DNA from: Lysobacter_K koreensis
GTDB taxonomy: Bacteria > Pseudomonadota > Gammaproteobacteria > Xanthomonadales > Xanthomonadaceae
Assembly (NCBI RefSeq): GCF_042677045.1
Contig: NZ_JBHTIH010000002.1
Location: forward strand, 248,001-312,000
Length of the DNA stretch: 64,000 nucleotides
Direction of reading: 5' to 3'
The notes below the pieces were generated by a model. It was not told the origin of the DNA, did no database searches, and worked only from the letters and a program-made list of their open reading frames with translations. Positions 26,638 to 37,008 of this stretch are shown one piece after another. Positions within the stretch are counted from its first letter, which is position 1, and each line of letters opens with the position of its first letter. Made by a program: the position numbers and the translations under genes.

Positions 26638-28176
26638 CTAGCGGCGACCGCCGAAGATGCCGCCGAGCACGCCGCGCAGGATCTGCCGGCCGATCTGGCT
26701 GCCGACCGTGCGCGCGGCCTGCTTGGCCATGGTCTCGACCATGCCCTGGCGGCGCTTGGTGCCGAACACGGCGTCCTTGACCGATTGGCCGATGCCGCCT
26801 GGTTCGGCGTCGTCCTGTTCTCGCGTCTTGGCCGGCGGCGCTTTGGCTTGTTCGGCCACGGTTTCAACCTTCTTGGCGAGCATTTCGGACGCGGACTCGC
26901 GATCGACCGTGGCGTCGTACTTGGCGCCGACCGGGCTGCCGGCACGCACCTGCGCGCGTTCGGCTTCGGTGATCGCGCCCATGCGGCAGCGCGGCGGCGC
27001 GATCAAGGTGCGCTCCACCGGCATCGGCACGCCCTTGTCCTGGAGCGTCGAGACCAGCGCCTCGCCGGTGCCCAGCTTGGAGATGGCTTCGGCCACGTCC
27101 AGCGCCGGGTTGGCGACGAAGGTCTCCGCCGCGACCCGAACTGCCTTCTGGTCGCGCGGCGTGAACGCGCGCAACGCGTGCTGCACGCGGTTGCCGAGTT
27201 GGCCGAGGATGTCGTCGGGCACGTCGTCGGGGAACTGCGAGCAGAAGTACACGCCCACGCCCTTGGAACGGATGATCCGCACCACCTGCTCGACGCGTTG
27301 CTGCAGCGCCGGCGGTGCGTCCTCGAACAGCAGGTGCGCCTCGTCGAACACGAACACCAGCTTGGGCTTGTCGAGGTCGCCCACTTCCGGCAGCGTCTCG
27401 AACAGCTCCGAGAGCAGCCACAACAAGAAACTGGAATACAGCCGCGGCTTCAGGATCAGGGTCTCGGCGGCGAGGATGTTGATCACGCCGCGGCCATTCG
27501 TGGTGGTGCGCATGATGTCGGCCAACTCGAGCGCCGGCTCGCCGAAGAACACGTCGCCGCCCTCCGATTCCAGCCGCAGCAGCGCGCGCTGGATCGCGCC
27601 GATCGACGGCGTGCTGACCAGCCCGTACGCGGTCGAGATGGTCTTGCGCTCCTCGCCGACCAGGGCGAGCAGGGCGCGCAGGTCCTTCAGATCAAGCAGC
27701 AGCAGGCCGCGGTCATCGGCGAGCTTGAACACGATGTCGAGCACGCCGGCTTGGGTGTCGTTCAACTCGAGGATGCGCGACAGCAGGGTCGGACCGATCT
27801 CGCTGACCGTGGTGCGCACCGGGTGGCCGAGCTTGCCGAACAGGTCCCAGAACACCGCCGGACTGCCTTCGTGGGTGTAGTCGTCGATGCCGATCTCGGC
27901 GATGCGCGCCTGCAGCTTCTCGTTGGGCGTGCCGGCTACGGCCAACCCGGCGACGTCGCCCTTCACGTCGGCCATGAACACCGGTACGCCGATTCGCGAG
28001 AAGCCCTCGGCCAGCGTCATCAGCGTCACGGTCTTGCCGGTGCCGGTGGCGCCGGCGACCAGGCCGTGGCGATTACCGAGCTTGGCCTGCAGGAACACCT
28101 TGCCCTGCGTCTCGGGCAGCGCCCCGGGCGTGGTGACCGCCTTGCCGAGGAGGATCGCGAGCGCGTTCGGGTCCAT
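26638..28176 (-). CDS. HerA-like ATPase (DUF853 family)
   Basis: A 512-residue P-loop ATPase with Walker A GATGTGKT at residues 42-49 and Walker [14 protein letters not shown] in the middle. The ARGL(VS)TPSIG region typical of DUF853 proteins is seen as [17 protein letters not shown], followed by RNEL-type domains. DUF853 belongs to the HerA/FtsK-like superfamily; the E. coli homologue YjgR has no firmly established role. The C-terminal 120 residues are charged and end in a Gly-rich membrane-like amphipathic tail ([14 protein letters not shown]). It is monocistronic and divergent from mltD across 292 bases that hold one CTTCGCTGCGCTCGG-type palindrome (28325) and no gene. Confidence 0.9.
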   Translation of the reverse strand: MDPNALAILLGKAVTTPGALPETQGKVFLQAKLGNRHGLVAGATGTGKTVTLMTLAEGFSRIGVPVFMADVKGDVAGLAVAGTPNEKLQARIAEIGIDDYTHEGSPAVFWDLFGKLGHPVRTTVSEIGPTLLSRILELNDTQAGVLDIVFKLADDRGLLLLDLKDLRALLALVGEERKTISTAYGLVSTPSIGAIQRALLRLESEGGDVFFGEPALELADIMRTTTNGRGVINILAAETLILKPRLYSSFLLWLLSELFETLPEVGDLDKPKLVFVFDEAHLLFEDAPPALQQRVEQVVRIIRSKGVGVYFCSQFPDDVPDDILGQLGNRVQHALRAFTPRDQKAVRVAAETFVANPALDVAEAISKLGTGEALVSTLQDKGVPMPVERTLIAPPRCRMGAITEAERAQVRAGSPVGAKYDATVDRESASEMLAKKVETVAEQAKAPPAKTREQDDAEPGGIGQSVKDAVFGTKRRQGMVETMAKQAARTVGSQIGRQILRGVLGGIFGGRR

Positions 28177-28468
28177 GTCTGCATCCGTCGATAGGTGTGG
28201 CCGATTCTATGCGGGGAAGCGCGCGAACGTCTGTCGCGTGCTCCGCCGCTCCAGCACGCGCCATCACATGCGGTCGCGAGCGCAGTGGGGGCAACTGTCG
28301 TGTGGGGCGCCAGGCGTACGGCAAGTCCTTCGCTGCGCTCGGGATGACGCGAAAGTGAAATTCGCCAGATGAACGCCACGCCACCTGCCGGCCGCGACTG
28401 CGCGTGACGGCTTGCCCCTTTTTGCGCGACGGGGCTACCCTGCAGCTCCCCCGTCGTCGTTGCCTTCC

Positions 28469-30010
28469 ATGTCCCGATCCGCTCGTTTTCCCGGAGCTTT
28501 CGCCCCGCTGGCCCTGCTGCTGTTGCTGATCGCGCCGTTGGATGCCAACGCGCTCTCGCGTCGCGATCAGGCTGCGGTCGACGCGTTGAACCAGCGCATG
28601 GCGAGCGCGGAGGGCAAGTATCGCGAGGCGATGGTGCAGGTCCGCAATGCCGACCCCGACGGCCAGCGCCAGGCCGATTCGGCGCTGGAGGACATGGAGG
28701 ACGTCATCGCCGCCTGCGGCAAGCAGCGCGGCTGCTCGGTCGCGACGCAGTTGGCGGCGTTCAAGCGGCTGCTCAAAGCCGATGCCGATGCGCAAGGCGG
28801 TGACGACGGAGACACCACCCTGGTGGCCGAGCCGATCGATGCGGCCAGCGACGTGCCGGCCGCTGCCGGTGCCGCCGCGTTGCTGAGCCCCGACGGCCAG
28901 CGTTTCGTGAAGATGGTGCAGTACAACCCGGCGGTGCAGGCCGGCATCCGCCGCTGGCTGACCGACATGCGCGTGGCGTTGATCCAGAGCCACGAGAACT
29001 ACCAGTACATGCGCCACTTGATGTCGCCGGCGTTCCAGCGCAACGGCCTGCCCGAGGCGTTGCTGTTCGGGATCATGGCCAAGGAATCCAACGGCAAGGT
29101 GCACGTCGGCTCGCGTGCCGGCGCGGTCGGGCCGATGCAGTTCATGCCCGCGACCGGTCGCCGCTTCGGCCTGGGGCCGGACGGTACCGGCTTCGACACC
29201 CGCTACGACCCGCGCGCCTCGGCCGATGCGGCGGCGAGTTACCTCAACGAACGCTTCGCCTCGCTCAACAACAACATCGAGATGTCGCTGGCGGCCTACA
29301 ACGGTGGCGAGGGCCGCGCCGCGCGCGTGTTCCGCGACAGCGGCGGCCGCAATTTCTGGGATGCCGACGTCTACAGCCAGTTCCCGCCGGAAACCCGCGA
29401 CTACGTGCCGATGGTGATCGCTGCGGCGTGGCTGTACCTGCACCCGAAGGAGTACGGCCTGAGCTTCCCGCGCGTCGACGCGCGCCCGGCGACGCTGCGC
29501 CTGACGAAGCCGTCGTCGATCTACCAGCTGACCATCTGCATGGGCAACGGTGGCACCCGCGACGGCTACATGCGCGTGCTGCGCAACCTCAATCCTCGCT
29601 ACGAGGCCGACAGCTTCCTGCCGGCCGGCACCGCGCTCAACGTCACCACCAAGATGACCGGCCTGTACAACCGCTGGTGCACGCAGGGGCCGCGCGCCGA
29701 GCTGGCGCGCACGCTGGTGCTCAGCGACCCGCAGTCGGCGATAGTGCGGATGGGGCCGGTCGAGACGGTGGAGCCGCCGGTGTCGACATTCGTGCCGGCC
29801 GCCGGTGCCGTCACCACCACCGTGGCGACCGGCAAGCCCGCGCCACTGTCCACGCGCGACTACCAGGTGCAGGGCGGCGAGACCCTGACCTCGATCGCGC
29901 AGAAGTTCGAGTGCGACATGGGCGTGCTGGCCAAGGCCAATGGCATCGCCGCGCCGCGCTTCACCATCCAGCCGGGGCAGCAGCTCAAGTTGGCGGGCTG
30001 CCGCAACTAG
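28469..30010 (+). CDS. mltD: Membrane-bound lytic murein transglycosylase (MltD type)
   Basis: It cleaves peptidoglycan glycan strands to 1,6-anhydromuramyl products. The 513-residue protein has a signal peptide (about 1-28), an Asp/Gln-rich helical spacer, and the SLT domain with catalytic Glu206 in IMAKESNGKVHVGSRAGAVG. PMQFMPATG and AAYNGGEGR follow. One C-terminal LysM domain (about 460-510) starts DYQVQGGETLTSIAQKF. No lipobox is present, so unlike E. coli MltD it is probably periplasmic rather than lipid-anchored. ATG 28469 begins the signal peptide; the TTG at 28412 would put 19 polar residues before it. Confidence 0.9.
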   Translation: MSRSARFPGAFAPLALLLLLIAPLDANALSRRDQAAVDALNQRMASAEGKYREAMVQVRNADPDGQRQADSALEDMEDVIAACGKQRGCSVATQLAAFKRLLKADADAQGGDDGDTTLVAEPIDAASDVPAAAGAAALLSPDGQRFVKMVQYNPAVQAGIRRWLTDMRVALIQSHENYQYMRHLMSPAFQRNGLPEALLFGIMAKESNGKVHVGSRAGAVGPMQFMPATGRRFGLGPDGTGFDTRYDPRASADAAASYLNERFASLNNNIEMSLAAYNGGEGRAARVFRDSGGRNFWDADVYSQFPPETRDYVPMVIAAAWLYLHPKEYGLSFPRVDARPATLRLTKPSSIYQLTICMGNGGTRDGYMRVLRNLNPRYEADSFLPAGTALNVTTKMTGLYNRWCTQGPRAELARTLVLSDPQSAIVRMGPVETVEPPVSTFVPAAGAVTTTVATGKPAPLSTRDYQVQGGETLTSIAQKFECDMGVLAKANGIAAPRFTIQPGQQLKLAGCRN

Positions 30011-30080
30011 GCTTGCCAAGGCGGATGGGTTGGGCGGTGCGCGACCCATCCCGCCCAACAATTCCTCACTATCCGGAAGG

Positions 30081-30134
30081 CAGGTTAAAACCCGCCCTAC
30101 GACGGCCGGATTGCAGGGCGGGTTTCAACCCGCC
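30081..30134. repeat. REP pair between mltD and psd
   Basis: Two inverted copies of the GTAGGGCGGG-type palindrome (30081-30100 and 30113-30134), 12 bp apart, lie in the gap between the convergent mltD and psd genes. Same family as 2509, 9980 and 10077. Confidence 0.75.
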
Positions 30135-30140
30135 GACGCG

Positions 30141-31016
30141 TCAGCCGATCCGCGTCGCCAGCCGCTCGCCCAGCCTCACCGCCACCTGCGCCGACAGCGC
30201 CGGTGCCAGCTCCGCCACGCCGCGCGGCAGCAGCACGATCACGGTCGAGCCGTAGTTGAAGCGCGCCATCTCGGCGAAGCGCTCGAGCACGATGTGCTCG
30301 CCGCGGTAGTCCTTGACCGTGACCGGGCCGCCGTAGGGCGGGATCTCGACGCCGCCCCACACCGTCTCCACGCCCGACACCAGCAGCGCGCCGACCATCA
30401 CCACCGCCATCGGCCCGAAATCGGTGTCGAAGTGGCAGACCAGGCGCTCGTTGCGCGCGAACAGTTTCGACACCGTACCGACCGCGTCCGGGCCGACGCT
30501 GAAGAGGCGGCCGGGGACGTGCACGGTCTCGCGCAGGCGGCCGGTCCACGGCATGTGCACGCGGTGGTAGTCCTTCGGCGACAGGTAGACGGTGGCGTAC
30601 ACGCCGCCCTCGAAGGCGTGCGCGGCGGTTTCGTCGCCGAGCAGCTCGGCGGTGGTGAAGCCGTGGCCCTTGGCCTGGAAGATATGGCTGGCGTCCTCGT
30701 GCAGCACGCCCTCGTCGGCGCGGCCGATGTGCCCGCACTCGCTGATGCGGCCGTCGGCGGGCATCAGCAGGGCATTGGCGTCCGGCTCGGCAACGCGCGC
30801 GCCGGGCTTTAGGGCGCGGGTGAAGAACGCGTTGAAGCTCGGGTACGCGGTCGGGTCGGGCTGCTCGGCTTCGGACAGGTCGACGCCGAACTTGCGCGTC
30901 ACCGTGTCGATCAGCCACTGCTTGGTGCGCGGATGGGTCGAGTAGGCGAGCTTGCGCGCCAGCGACGACATCGCCCGGTGCGGCAGCAGGTAGGTGAGGG
31001 TGGTGATCAGGCTCAC
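30141..31016 (-). CDS. psd: Phosphatidylserine decarboxylase proenzyme
   Basis: It converts phosphatidylserine to phosphatidylethanolamine in the inner membrane. The 291-residue proenzyme is self-cleaved at a Gly-Ser bond. In this copy the site is G256-S257 in FNYGSTV, and Ser257 becomes the pyruvoyl cofactor of the short alpha chain. Other landmarks are MPADGRI (catalytic Asp), [12 protein letters not shown] (conserved His) and the N-terminal SFNAFFTR. The GTG start at 31016 overlaps the stop of the SCO1 gene as GTGA. Confidence 0.95.
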   Translation of the reverse strand: MSLITTLTYLLPHRAMSSLARKLAYSTHPRTKQWLIDTVTRKFGVDLSEAEQPDPTAYPSFNAFFTRALKPGARVAEPDANALLMPADGRISECGHIGRADEGVLHEDASHIFQAKGHGFTTAELLGDETAAHAFEGGVYATVYLSPKDYHRVHMPWTGRLRETVHVPGRLFSVGPDAVGTVSKLFARNERLVCHFDTDFGPMAVVMVGALLVSGVETVWGGVEIPPYGGPVTVKDYRGEHIVLERFAEMARFNYGSTVIVLLPRGVAELAPALSAQVAVRLGERLATRIG

Positions 31017-31660
31017 GGGGTCGCCGCCTTGGTCAGGGAAATCAGGTCGGCGCCGATCGCCTTCGGATCGAACGGTGGCTGCACCACGCCCGACATGCGC
31101 CCTCGTGGATCCAGCAGCACCATCCCGGCGCTGTGGTCGAGCGTGTACTGGTCGGCCGGCACGCCCTCGGCGGCCGGCACCTTGGCGAACACCATGCTCA
31201 GCGAACGCGCGAACTGCTCCAGCGCCGGCACGTCGGCGGTGGCGGCCAGGGTGTCGCGGTGGAACGCGTGCGCGTACTCGCCGATCCGGTCCGGATTGTC
31301 GCGTTCCGGGTCGACCGACACGAACAGCAGCCGCGGCCGCGTCGACTCGGGGATCGCGGCCCACTGCTTTTGCGCCTGCGCCATCTGCGCCAGCGTGGTC
31401 GGGCAGACGTCGGGGCAATGGGTGAAGCCGAGGAACACCAGCGTCCAGTGGCCCTTGAGCTCGCCCGGGACCAGCGGCGTGCCATCGGACTGGCGCAGCG
31501 AGAACGCCGGCAGTTCGCGCGGCGGATCGAACAGCTGCACCGCCTGGGTCGCCGGCCACGCCGAGCCGCCGGCCTGGCCGAAGTAGTGCCGCGACGCCCA
31601 CAGCCCGAGGGCGGCGGCCAACGCGGCGACAAGGATGATGGCGGTGGTGCGAGTGAGCAT
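31013..31660 (-). CDS. SCO1/SenC copper-binding protein
   Basis: A 215-residue membrane-anchored thioredoxin-fold copper chaperone. The N-terminal helix (about 5-24) anchors it in the inner membrane. The copper ligands are Cys82 and Cys86 in FTHCPDVCP and His176 in DHSAGM. The [10 protein letters not shown] stretch and [11 protein letters not shown] are typical. SCO proteins deliver copper to the CuA site of cytochrome oxidase or act as thiol reductases; no oxidase genes are near. It overlaps psd by four bases and is divergent from prmB. Confidence 0.93.
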   Translation of the reverse strand: MLTRTTAIILVAALAAALGLWASRHYFGQAGGSAWPATQAVQLFDPPRELPAFSLRQSDGTPLVPGELKGHWTLVFLGFTHCPDVCPTTLAQMAQAQKQWAAIPESTRPRLLFVSVDPERDNPDRIGEYAHAFHRDTLAATADVPALEQFARSLSMVFAKVPAAEGVPADQYTLDHSAGMVLLDPRGRMSGVVQPPFDPKAIGADLISLTKAATP

Positions 31661-31733
31661 GACGATCCCGGGTTCGACGTGCGCGCATGATACCGGCCGC
31701 GCCTGCCGCAGGCCGTGGTGGCGGGGCGGCCCC

Positions 31734-31739
31734 TATAAT
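31734..31739 (+). promoter_or_regulatory. Probable -10 element for prmB
   Basis: A perfect TATAAT overlaps an in-frame ATG at 31738, so that ATG cannot be a start for a transcript made from this promoter. The GTG at 31768 is therefore the likely prmB start. Confidence 0.55.
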
Positions 31740-31767
31740 GGCCGCCTTGCGCCGTGCTGGAACCGCC

Positions 31768-32700
31768 GTGTCTGCCGACTCCGTCATCTTCGAACAACTC
31801 ACCATCGTCGACCTGATCCGCCATGGCGCCAGCCGCTTCGGCGCGGCCGGGTTGACCTTTGGCCACAGCTACGACAACGCCCTCGACGAGGCGACCCAGC
31901 TGGTGCTGCACGCGTTGCACATGCCGCACGATCTCAGCCCGGTGTACGGCGCCTCGCGCGTCACCAGCGACGAGAAGGCCCGCGTGCTGGCCCTGTTCGA
32001 GCGCCGCATCGCCGAGCGCATCCCGGCCGCGTACCTGACCGGCGAGGCGTGGTTCGCCGGCCTCAGCTTCAAGAGCGACCCCCGCGCGCTGGTGCCGCGT
32101 TCGCCGATCGCCGAGCTGATCGAGTCGGGCTTCGAGCCGTGGCTCGGCGGCCGCGAGGTCCACCGCGTGCTCGACCTGTGCACCGGCTCGGGCTGCATCG
32201 CGATCGCCACCGGTCACTACCACCCGGACTGGCAGGTAGATGGCGCCGACATCAACGACGACGCGCTGGCGCTGGCCGCCGAGAACAAGGCGCGCCTGCA
32301 CGCGGACAACGTCACCCTGCGCAAGTCCGACCTGTTCGGCGGCCTGCAGGGCGAGGTCTACGACCTGATCGTGACCAATCCGCCGTACGTCACCAACGAC
32401 GAGACCGATGCGCTTCCGCCCGAGTACGCGCACGAGCCCGACCTGGGCCTGCGCGCCGGTTTCGATGGCCTCGACCTGGCGCTGCGGATCCTGCGCGACG
32501 CGCCCGAGCACCTGAGCGAGGACGGCGTGCTGATCTGCGAGGTCGGCGAGGCCGAACAGGCGCTGGTCGCGCTGCTGCCGGAACTGCCGCTGGCCTGGGT
32601 CGAGTTCAAGGTCGGGCAGATGGGCATCTTCGTGGTCGAGCGTGCCGACCTGGTCGAGCACCACGACAAGATCCAGGCACTGGCCGACGCGCGCGGTTGA
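31768..32700 (+). CDS. prmB: Ribosomal protein L3 N5-glutamine methyltransferase PrmB
   Basis: An SAM-dependent enzyme methylating Gln150 of ribosomal protein L3. From the GTG at 31768 the protein has 310 residues, the same as E. coli PrmB. Motifs are [14 protein letters not shown], the SAM loop [13 protein letters not shown] and the catalytic NPPY in [13 protein letters not shown]. The F-x-G-L-x-F context rather than the PrmC consensus separates it from the release-factor enzyme. aroC begins 8 bases after the stop, so they are probably co-transcribed. Confidence 0.94.
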   Translation: MSADSVIFEQLTIVDLIRHGASRFGAAGLTFGHSYDNALDEATQLVLHALHMPHDLSPVYGASRVTSDEKARVLALFERRIAERIPAAYLTGEAWFAGLSFKSDPRALVPRSPIAELIESGFEPWLGGREVHRVLDLCTGSGCIAIATGHYHPDWQVDGADINDDALALAAENKARLHADNVTLRKSDLFGGLQGEVYDLIVTNPPYVTNDETDALPPEYAHEPDLGLRAGFDGLDLALRILRDAPEHLSEDGVLICEVGEAEQALVALLPELPLAWVEFKVGQMGIFVVERADLVEHHDKIQALADARG

Positions 32701-32708
32701 TTGGATAG

Positions 32709-33845
32709 ATGAACACCTTCGGACAGCTGTTCCGCGTCACCACCTTCGGCGAAAGCCACGGACCGGCGATCGGCTGTGTGGTTGACGGCTGCCCGCCGGG
32801 GATCGCGATCGCGCCGGAGGATTTCCGCCACGACCTCGACCGCCGCGCCACCGGCAAGAGCCGCCACACCTCGGCCCGCCACGAGGCCGACGAGGTCGAG
32901 ATCCTCAGCGGCGTCTACGAAGGCGTCAGCACCGGTACCCCGATCGCGCTGCTGGTCCGCAACGTGGATGCGCGCAGCAAGGATTACGCACAGATCGCCG
33001 AGCAGTTCCGGCCGGGGCACGCCGACTACACCTACTGGCACAAGTACGGCATCCGCGACCCGCGCGGCGGCGGGCGCGCCAGCGCGCGCGAGACCACGAT
33101 GCGCGTGGCCGCCGGCGTGATCGCCAAGAAGTGGCTGGCCGAAAAGCACGGCGTGCGCGTGCAGGGCTACCTGGCGCAGATCGGCGAAGTGGTGCCGCAT
33201 GGCTACGACCTGTCGGTGGTCGAGGACAACCCGTTCTTCTGGCCCGACGCTGCGCAGGTACCCGCGCTGGAAAGCTACATGGACGCGTTGCGCAAGTCCG
33301 GAGATTCGGTCGGCGCGCGCGTCGACGTGGTCGCCGACGGCGTGCCGCCGGGCTGGGGCGAGCCGGTTTACGGCAAGCTGGATGGCGAGCTGGCCGCGGC
33401 GCTGATGAGCATCAATGCGGTCAAGGGCGTCGAGATCGGCGACGGCTTCGCGGTCGTCGCGCAGAAGGGCAGCGAGCACCGCGACCATATCGCGCCTGAC
33501 GGCTTCGCCTCGAACCACGCCGGCGGCATCCTCGGCGGAATCAGTTCCGGCCAGCAGCTGCGCTGCTCGGTCGCGTTCAAGCCGACCTCGAGCCTGCGCC
33601 TGCCGGTCGACAGCCTCGACATCCACGGCAACACCGTTGAAGTGGTCACCACCGGCCGCCACGATCCGTGCGTCGGCATCCGCGCCACCCCGATCTGCGA
33701 GGCGATGGTGGCGCTGGTGTTGATCGACCAGGCGCTGCGCCATCGCGCGCAGTGCGGCGATGTCGGCACGGTGTCGCCGCGGGTGCCGTCCGTCGCGGTC
33801 GAAGCCGGCTCCGAACTCGAACCCCAGGCCGGCGGCAAACGATAG
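32709..33845 (+). CDS. aroC: Chorismate synthase
   Basis: The last step of the shikimate pathway, EPSP to chorismate, FMN-dependent. The 378-residue product has [10 protein letters not shown] at residues 13-22, [32 protein letters not shown], and the closing [10 protein letters not shown]. Length is slightly above the usual 360-366 because of a C-terminal tail rich in Pro/Glu/Gly. It sits next to prmB as in E. coli, where prmB (yfcB) and aroC are adjacent. Confidence 0.97.
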   Translation: MNTFGQLFRVTTFGESHGPAIGCVVDGCPPGIAIAPEDFRHDLDRRATGKSRHTSARHEADEVEILSGVYEGVSTGTPIALLVRNVDARSKDYAQIAEQFRPGHADYTYWHKYGIRDPRGGGRASARETTMRVAAGVIAKKWLAEKHGVRVQGYLAQIGEVVPHGYDLSVVEDNPFFWPDAAQVPALESYMDALRKSGDSVGARVDVVADGVPPGWGEPVYGKLDGELAAALMSINAVKGVEIGDGFAVVAQKGSEHRDHIAPDGFASNHAGGILGGISSGQQLRCSVAFKPTSSLRLPVDSLDIHGNTVEVVTTGRHDPCVGIRATPICEAMVALVLIDQALRHRAQCGDVGTVSPRVPSVAVEAGSELEPQAGGKR

Positions 33846-33994
33846 CGGCCAGCCGCGCGCCCGGGTTTGGGTTGGGCGAGACCGTTGCAGCTGCGTCGCA
33901 CCATCGTTGCATCCGGCCCCTCATTCCCGCGGGGCGGGTTCGCGCACAATCGGGCGCTACCCGCCATTCGCTCCAGTCCAAGGACACGCAACAT

Positions 33995-35011
33995 ATGAGC
34001 AAGACCGTCACCGTAGCCATCGTCGGTGCCACCGGCGCCGTCGGCGAGACCCTGCTGAAAATCCTGGCCGAACGCCAGTTCCCGGTTGGCACCCTGCACG
34101 TATTGGCGAGCGAGCGTTCGGCCGGCGAGAAGCTCGAATACGGCGCCCGACAGCTGGTGGTGCAGGACCTGGCCACGTTCGACCCGACCGGGGTCGACAT
34201 CGCGCTGTTCTCCGCCGGCGGCAGCATCTCGAAGGAGTACGCACCTAAGTTCGCCGCCGCCGGCGCGGTGGTGATCGACAACTCCTCGGTGTTCCGCGGC
34301 GACGACGACGTGCCGCTGGTGGTTGCCGAAGTGAACCCGGAGGCGGCACGCAACCGCCCGCGCGGGATCATCGCCAACCCCAATTGCTCGACCATGCAGC
34401 TGATGGTCGCGCTGGCGCCGATCCACCGCGCGGTCGGGATCGAACGCATCAACATTGCCACCTACCAGTCGGTGTCCGGCACCGGTCGCCGTGCGCTGGA
34501 GGAGCTCGGCAAGCAGACCGCCGGCATGCTCAACTTCCGCGAGGTCGAGCCGGAGGTGTATCCGGTGCAGATCGCGTTCAACGTGATTCCGCACGGCGGC
34601 GACTTCCTCGACAACGGCTACACCAGCGAGGAGATGAAGCTGGTCTGGGAGACCCGCAAGATCCTCGGCGACGACTCGATCGGGGTGAATGCGACCGTAG
34701 TCCGGGTGCCGGTGTTCTACGGCCACTCCGAGGCGGTGCACATCGAGACCCGCGAGAAGATCACCGCGGCGCAGGCACGCGCGCTGCTGGAGAAGGCGCC
34801 GGGTGTCGAGGTGGTCGACGAGCAGGTCGGCGGCGGCTACCCGACGCCGGTCACCCACGCCTCGGGCAACGACCCGGTGTACGTCGGCCGCATCCGCGAG
34901 GACATCTCGCATCCGCGCGGGCTGGACCTGTGGGTGGTGGCCGACAACATCCGCAAGGGCGCTGCCCTGAACGCGGTCCAGCTGGCCGAACTCGTGCTGC
35001 GCGAAGCCTGA
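33995..35011 (+). CDS. asd: Aspartate-semialdehyde dehydrogenase
   Basis: It reduces aspartyl phosphate to aspartate semialdehyde for lysine/DAP, threonine and methionine synthesis. The 338-residue protein has the NADP-binding VGATGAVGETLL and the catalytic Cys131 in IIANPNCSTMQ. The Gln in TYQSVSGTGR is also conserved. The ATG at 33995 has an AAGGA site 9 bases upstream; the longer open frame to 33668 overlaps aroC and is not used. It precedes fimV by 65 bases. Confidence 0.96.
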   Translation: MSKTVTVAIVGATGAVGETLLKILAERQFPVGTLHVLASERSAGEKLEYGARQLVVQDLATFDPTGVDIALFSAGGSISKEYAPKFAAAGAVVIDNSSVFRGDDDVPLVVAEVNPEAARNRPRGIIANPNCSTMQLMVALAPIHRAVGIERINIATYQSVSGTGRRALEELGKQTAGMLNFREVEPEVYPVQIAFNVIPHGGDFLDNGYTSEEMKLVWETRKILGDDSIGVNATVVRVPVFYGHSEAVHIETREKITAAQARALLEKAPGVEVVDEQVGGGYPTPVTHASGNDPVYVGRIREDISHPRGLDLWVVADNIRKGAALNAVQLAELVLREA

Positions 35012-35076
35012 ACCGCGACGCCATTGGATTGCGCATGGGGCGCGGCGACCGCTAGAGTCGCCGTCAGGGGATTGTT

Positions 35077-37005
35077 ATGGGATGGACTGTGAAGCACTGC
35101 ACGCGGCATCCATCGTTGAAGATGGCGTTGGCAATCGCGCTGGCTCTGGCCAGCAGCACCGCGGCCGCGCTCGGCCTCGGGCAGATCGACGTGAAGTCGC
35201 GGTCCGGGCAGCCTTTGCTGGCCGAAATCCCGATCGTGTCCAACGACCCGGCCGAACTGGAGCAGCTGCAGGCGCGGCTGGCGTCGCCTGATACTTTCAC
35301 CCGCGTCGGCCTGCAGCCGCCGCAGGGCATCGTCTCCGGGCTGCAATTCACGGTGGCGCTGGACAACTCAGGCAGTCCGGTGATCCGCGTCACCAGCGCC
35401 GAGCCGGTCACCCAGCCGCTGCTGACCTTCCTGGTCGAGGTCGACTGGGGGCAGGGGCGCCTGGTGCGCGAGTACTCGGCGCTGATCGATACCCCGCAGA
35501 CCGTGTCGGCGCCGTCGCAGCCGGCGATCCAGGCGCCGGTGGTGGCCCCGCCGAACGTGATCGAACGGCCGGTCCAATCATTCCCGCCACCGTCCGCCAA
35601 TGCCACGCCGATCGCCACCCAGCCGGCGCCGAGCCGCGCCCCGGACACCACGATCGGCGTGCCCCCGACCCCGGTGCCGGCAGCAACGCCGCAGGCGCCA
35701 GCGGCCGCACCCAGCAACGAATACGGCCCGGTCAAGCGCGGCGAATCGCTGTCGCAGGTCGCCGGCCGCCTCGACGTCGGCGGCGCCAGCCTTGACCAGA
35801 CCATGGTCGCGCTGCTGCGCGCGAATCCGGACTCCTTTATCGGCGGCGATCTCAACCAGTTGAAGCAGGGCGCGGTGCTGCGCGTGCCCGACAGCGATGC
35901 GCTGACGGCGATCGACGCGGCACAGGCCAGCGAGATCGTGCGCGGCCAGGTCCGGCAATGGCGCGACGCGCGTCGTGCGGTGCCGCAGCCGGCGAGCGCC
36001 GCGAGCGCGGACTCGGCCAGCAGCAAGGCATCGACCATGGCAGGCAACGCCAGCGCGCCGCGCAGCGGCGGCGCGCGGCTCGAGATTGCTCCACCCGGCG
36101 CCAGCCGGGCGATGCGGGCAGGAACACAATCCGGTATCAACGCCGGCGGCGAGGGCAAGATGCTGCGACAGGAACTGCAAGAGACCAAGGAATCCCTGGC
36201 CGCACGTGACGCGGAGCTGCAGGAACTCAAGAGCCGGATCGCCGACCTGGAGAAGCTGCAGGCCGATCAGCAGCAGCTGATGGCACTGAAAGACAGCGAG
36301 CTGGCGGCCGCGCAACAGCGCCTGGCGACGTCGCAGGCGACGCCTGCGACGCCACCGCCCGCCACCGCGACCACGAACGATTCGACCCTGCCGTGGGTGT
36401 TCGGCGGCGCGGGACTGCTGCTGGTCATGCTGGTCGGCGGCTGGTGGATGCGCGGCCGCAGCAAGCCAAAGCCGGGTTTCCGGGTGCCCCACACCGCGCC
36501 GTCGCCGCTGGCGGCCGCCTTCCCGTCAGCGCCGGAACCGGCAGCCGACGGCGCGCGAATGGCAGCCCCGGCAACCCCGGCGGCAGTTGCGGTACCGGCG
36601 CTGACGGTGGTCCCTGCACCGAAGACGCCGCCCGCACCCGCGCCGGCCGCGAAGCCCGCGCCTGTATCTGCATCTGCATCTGCATCTGAGCCGGCGTCGG
36701 CAGCCGAGACCGACCCGTTGCCGTTCTGGGATCGTCGCGAACGCAGCCAGATGTCCGGTGGCCGCGTGGCCGCGCCCGCCGCCGCACCGGCCTGGCACAC
36801 CGGCGGCGCAGCCCGCATGGATGCTCCGCCGGCCGCGCCGCTACCGGTCAGCGATGCCGCCGCTGCGGAGCGTCTCGAGCTGGCCCAGGCCTACCTCGAC
36901 CTCGGCGACCGCGACAGTGCGCGCCAGCTGCTCAGCGAAGTGGCCGTCAACGGCGACCATGCCACCCGCCAGCAAGCGACGCGGATGCTGCGCGAACTGG
37001 AGTAG
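35077..37005 (+). CDS. fimV: FimV/HubP-family polar assembly protein
   Basis: A large inner-membrane protein that in relatives organises type IV pilus function and polar landmarks. The 642 residues begin with a signal peptide. The FimV N-terminal domain (about 33-140) starts GLGQIDVKSRSGQPL. A LysM-like segment follows (about 215-270, GPVKRGESLSQVAGRL), then a coiled coil (about 361-420) and one transmembrane helix (about 434-457). A long Ala/Pro-rich acidic region leads to the conserved C-terminal FimV TPR motif (about 594-642, ERLELAQAYLDLGDRDSAR). The position asd-fimV-truA is conserved in gammaproteobacteria. A hexanucleotide repeat lies in the disordered part. Confidence 0.93.
   Translation: MGWTVKHCTRHPSLKMALAIALALASSTAAALGLGQIDVKSRSGQPLLAEIPIVSNDPAELEQLQARLASPDTFTRVGLQPPQGIVSGLQFTVALDNSGSPVIRVTSAEPVTQPLLTFLVEVDWGQGRLVREYSALIDTPQTVSAPSQPAIQAPVVAPPNVIERPVQSFPPPSANATPIATQPAPSRAPDTTIGVPPTPVPAATPQAPAAAPSNEYGPVKRGESLSQVAGRLDVGGASLDQTMVALLRANPDSFIGGDLNQLKQGAVLRVPDSDALTAIDAAQASEIVRGQVRQWRDARRAVPQPASAASADSASSKASTMAGNASAPRSGGARLEIAPPGASRAMRAGTQSGINAGGEGKMLRQELQETKESLAARDAELQELKSRIADLEKLQADQQQLMALKDSELAAAQQRLATSQATPATPPPATATTNDSTLPWVFGGAGLLLVMLVGGWWMRGRSKPKPGFRVPHTAPSPLAAAFPSAPEPAADGARMAAPATPAAVAVPALTVVPAPKTPPAPAPAAKPAPVSASASASEPASAAETDPLPFWDRRERSQMSGGRVAAPAAAPAWHTGGAARMDAPPAAPLPVSDAAAAERLELAQAYLDLGDRDSARQLLSEVAVNGDHATRQQATRMLRELE
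36667..36690 (+). repeat. Hexanucleotide microsatellite in fimV
   Basis: Four consecutive TCTGCA-type units (the last is TCTGAG) encode an alternating Ser-Ala run in the disordered region of FimV. Unit-number changes would keep the frame. Confidence 0.8.
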
Positions 37006-37008
37006 GCG

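Noticed and set aside
28318..28347. Palindromic CTTCGCTGCGCTCGG stretch upstream of mltD
   Set aside because: A widespread low-information motif in GC-rich genomes; not enough here to call an operator or terminator.
28412..28468. Upstream TTG start for mltD
   Set aside because: It would put 19 polar residues ahead of a clear signal peptide that starts at ATG 28469.
28073..30061. A 662-residue minus-strand ORF opposite mltD
   Set aside because: Antisense shadow: mltD shows catalytic, signal and LysM motifs in its own frame.
31687..31767. Longer prmB starting at ATG 31687 or 31738
   Set aside because: A TATAAT box at 31734-31739 overlaps the second ATG, and the GTG at 31768 gives the standard 310-residue length.
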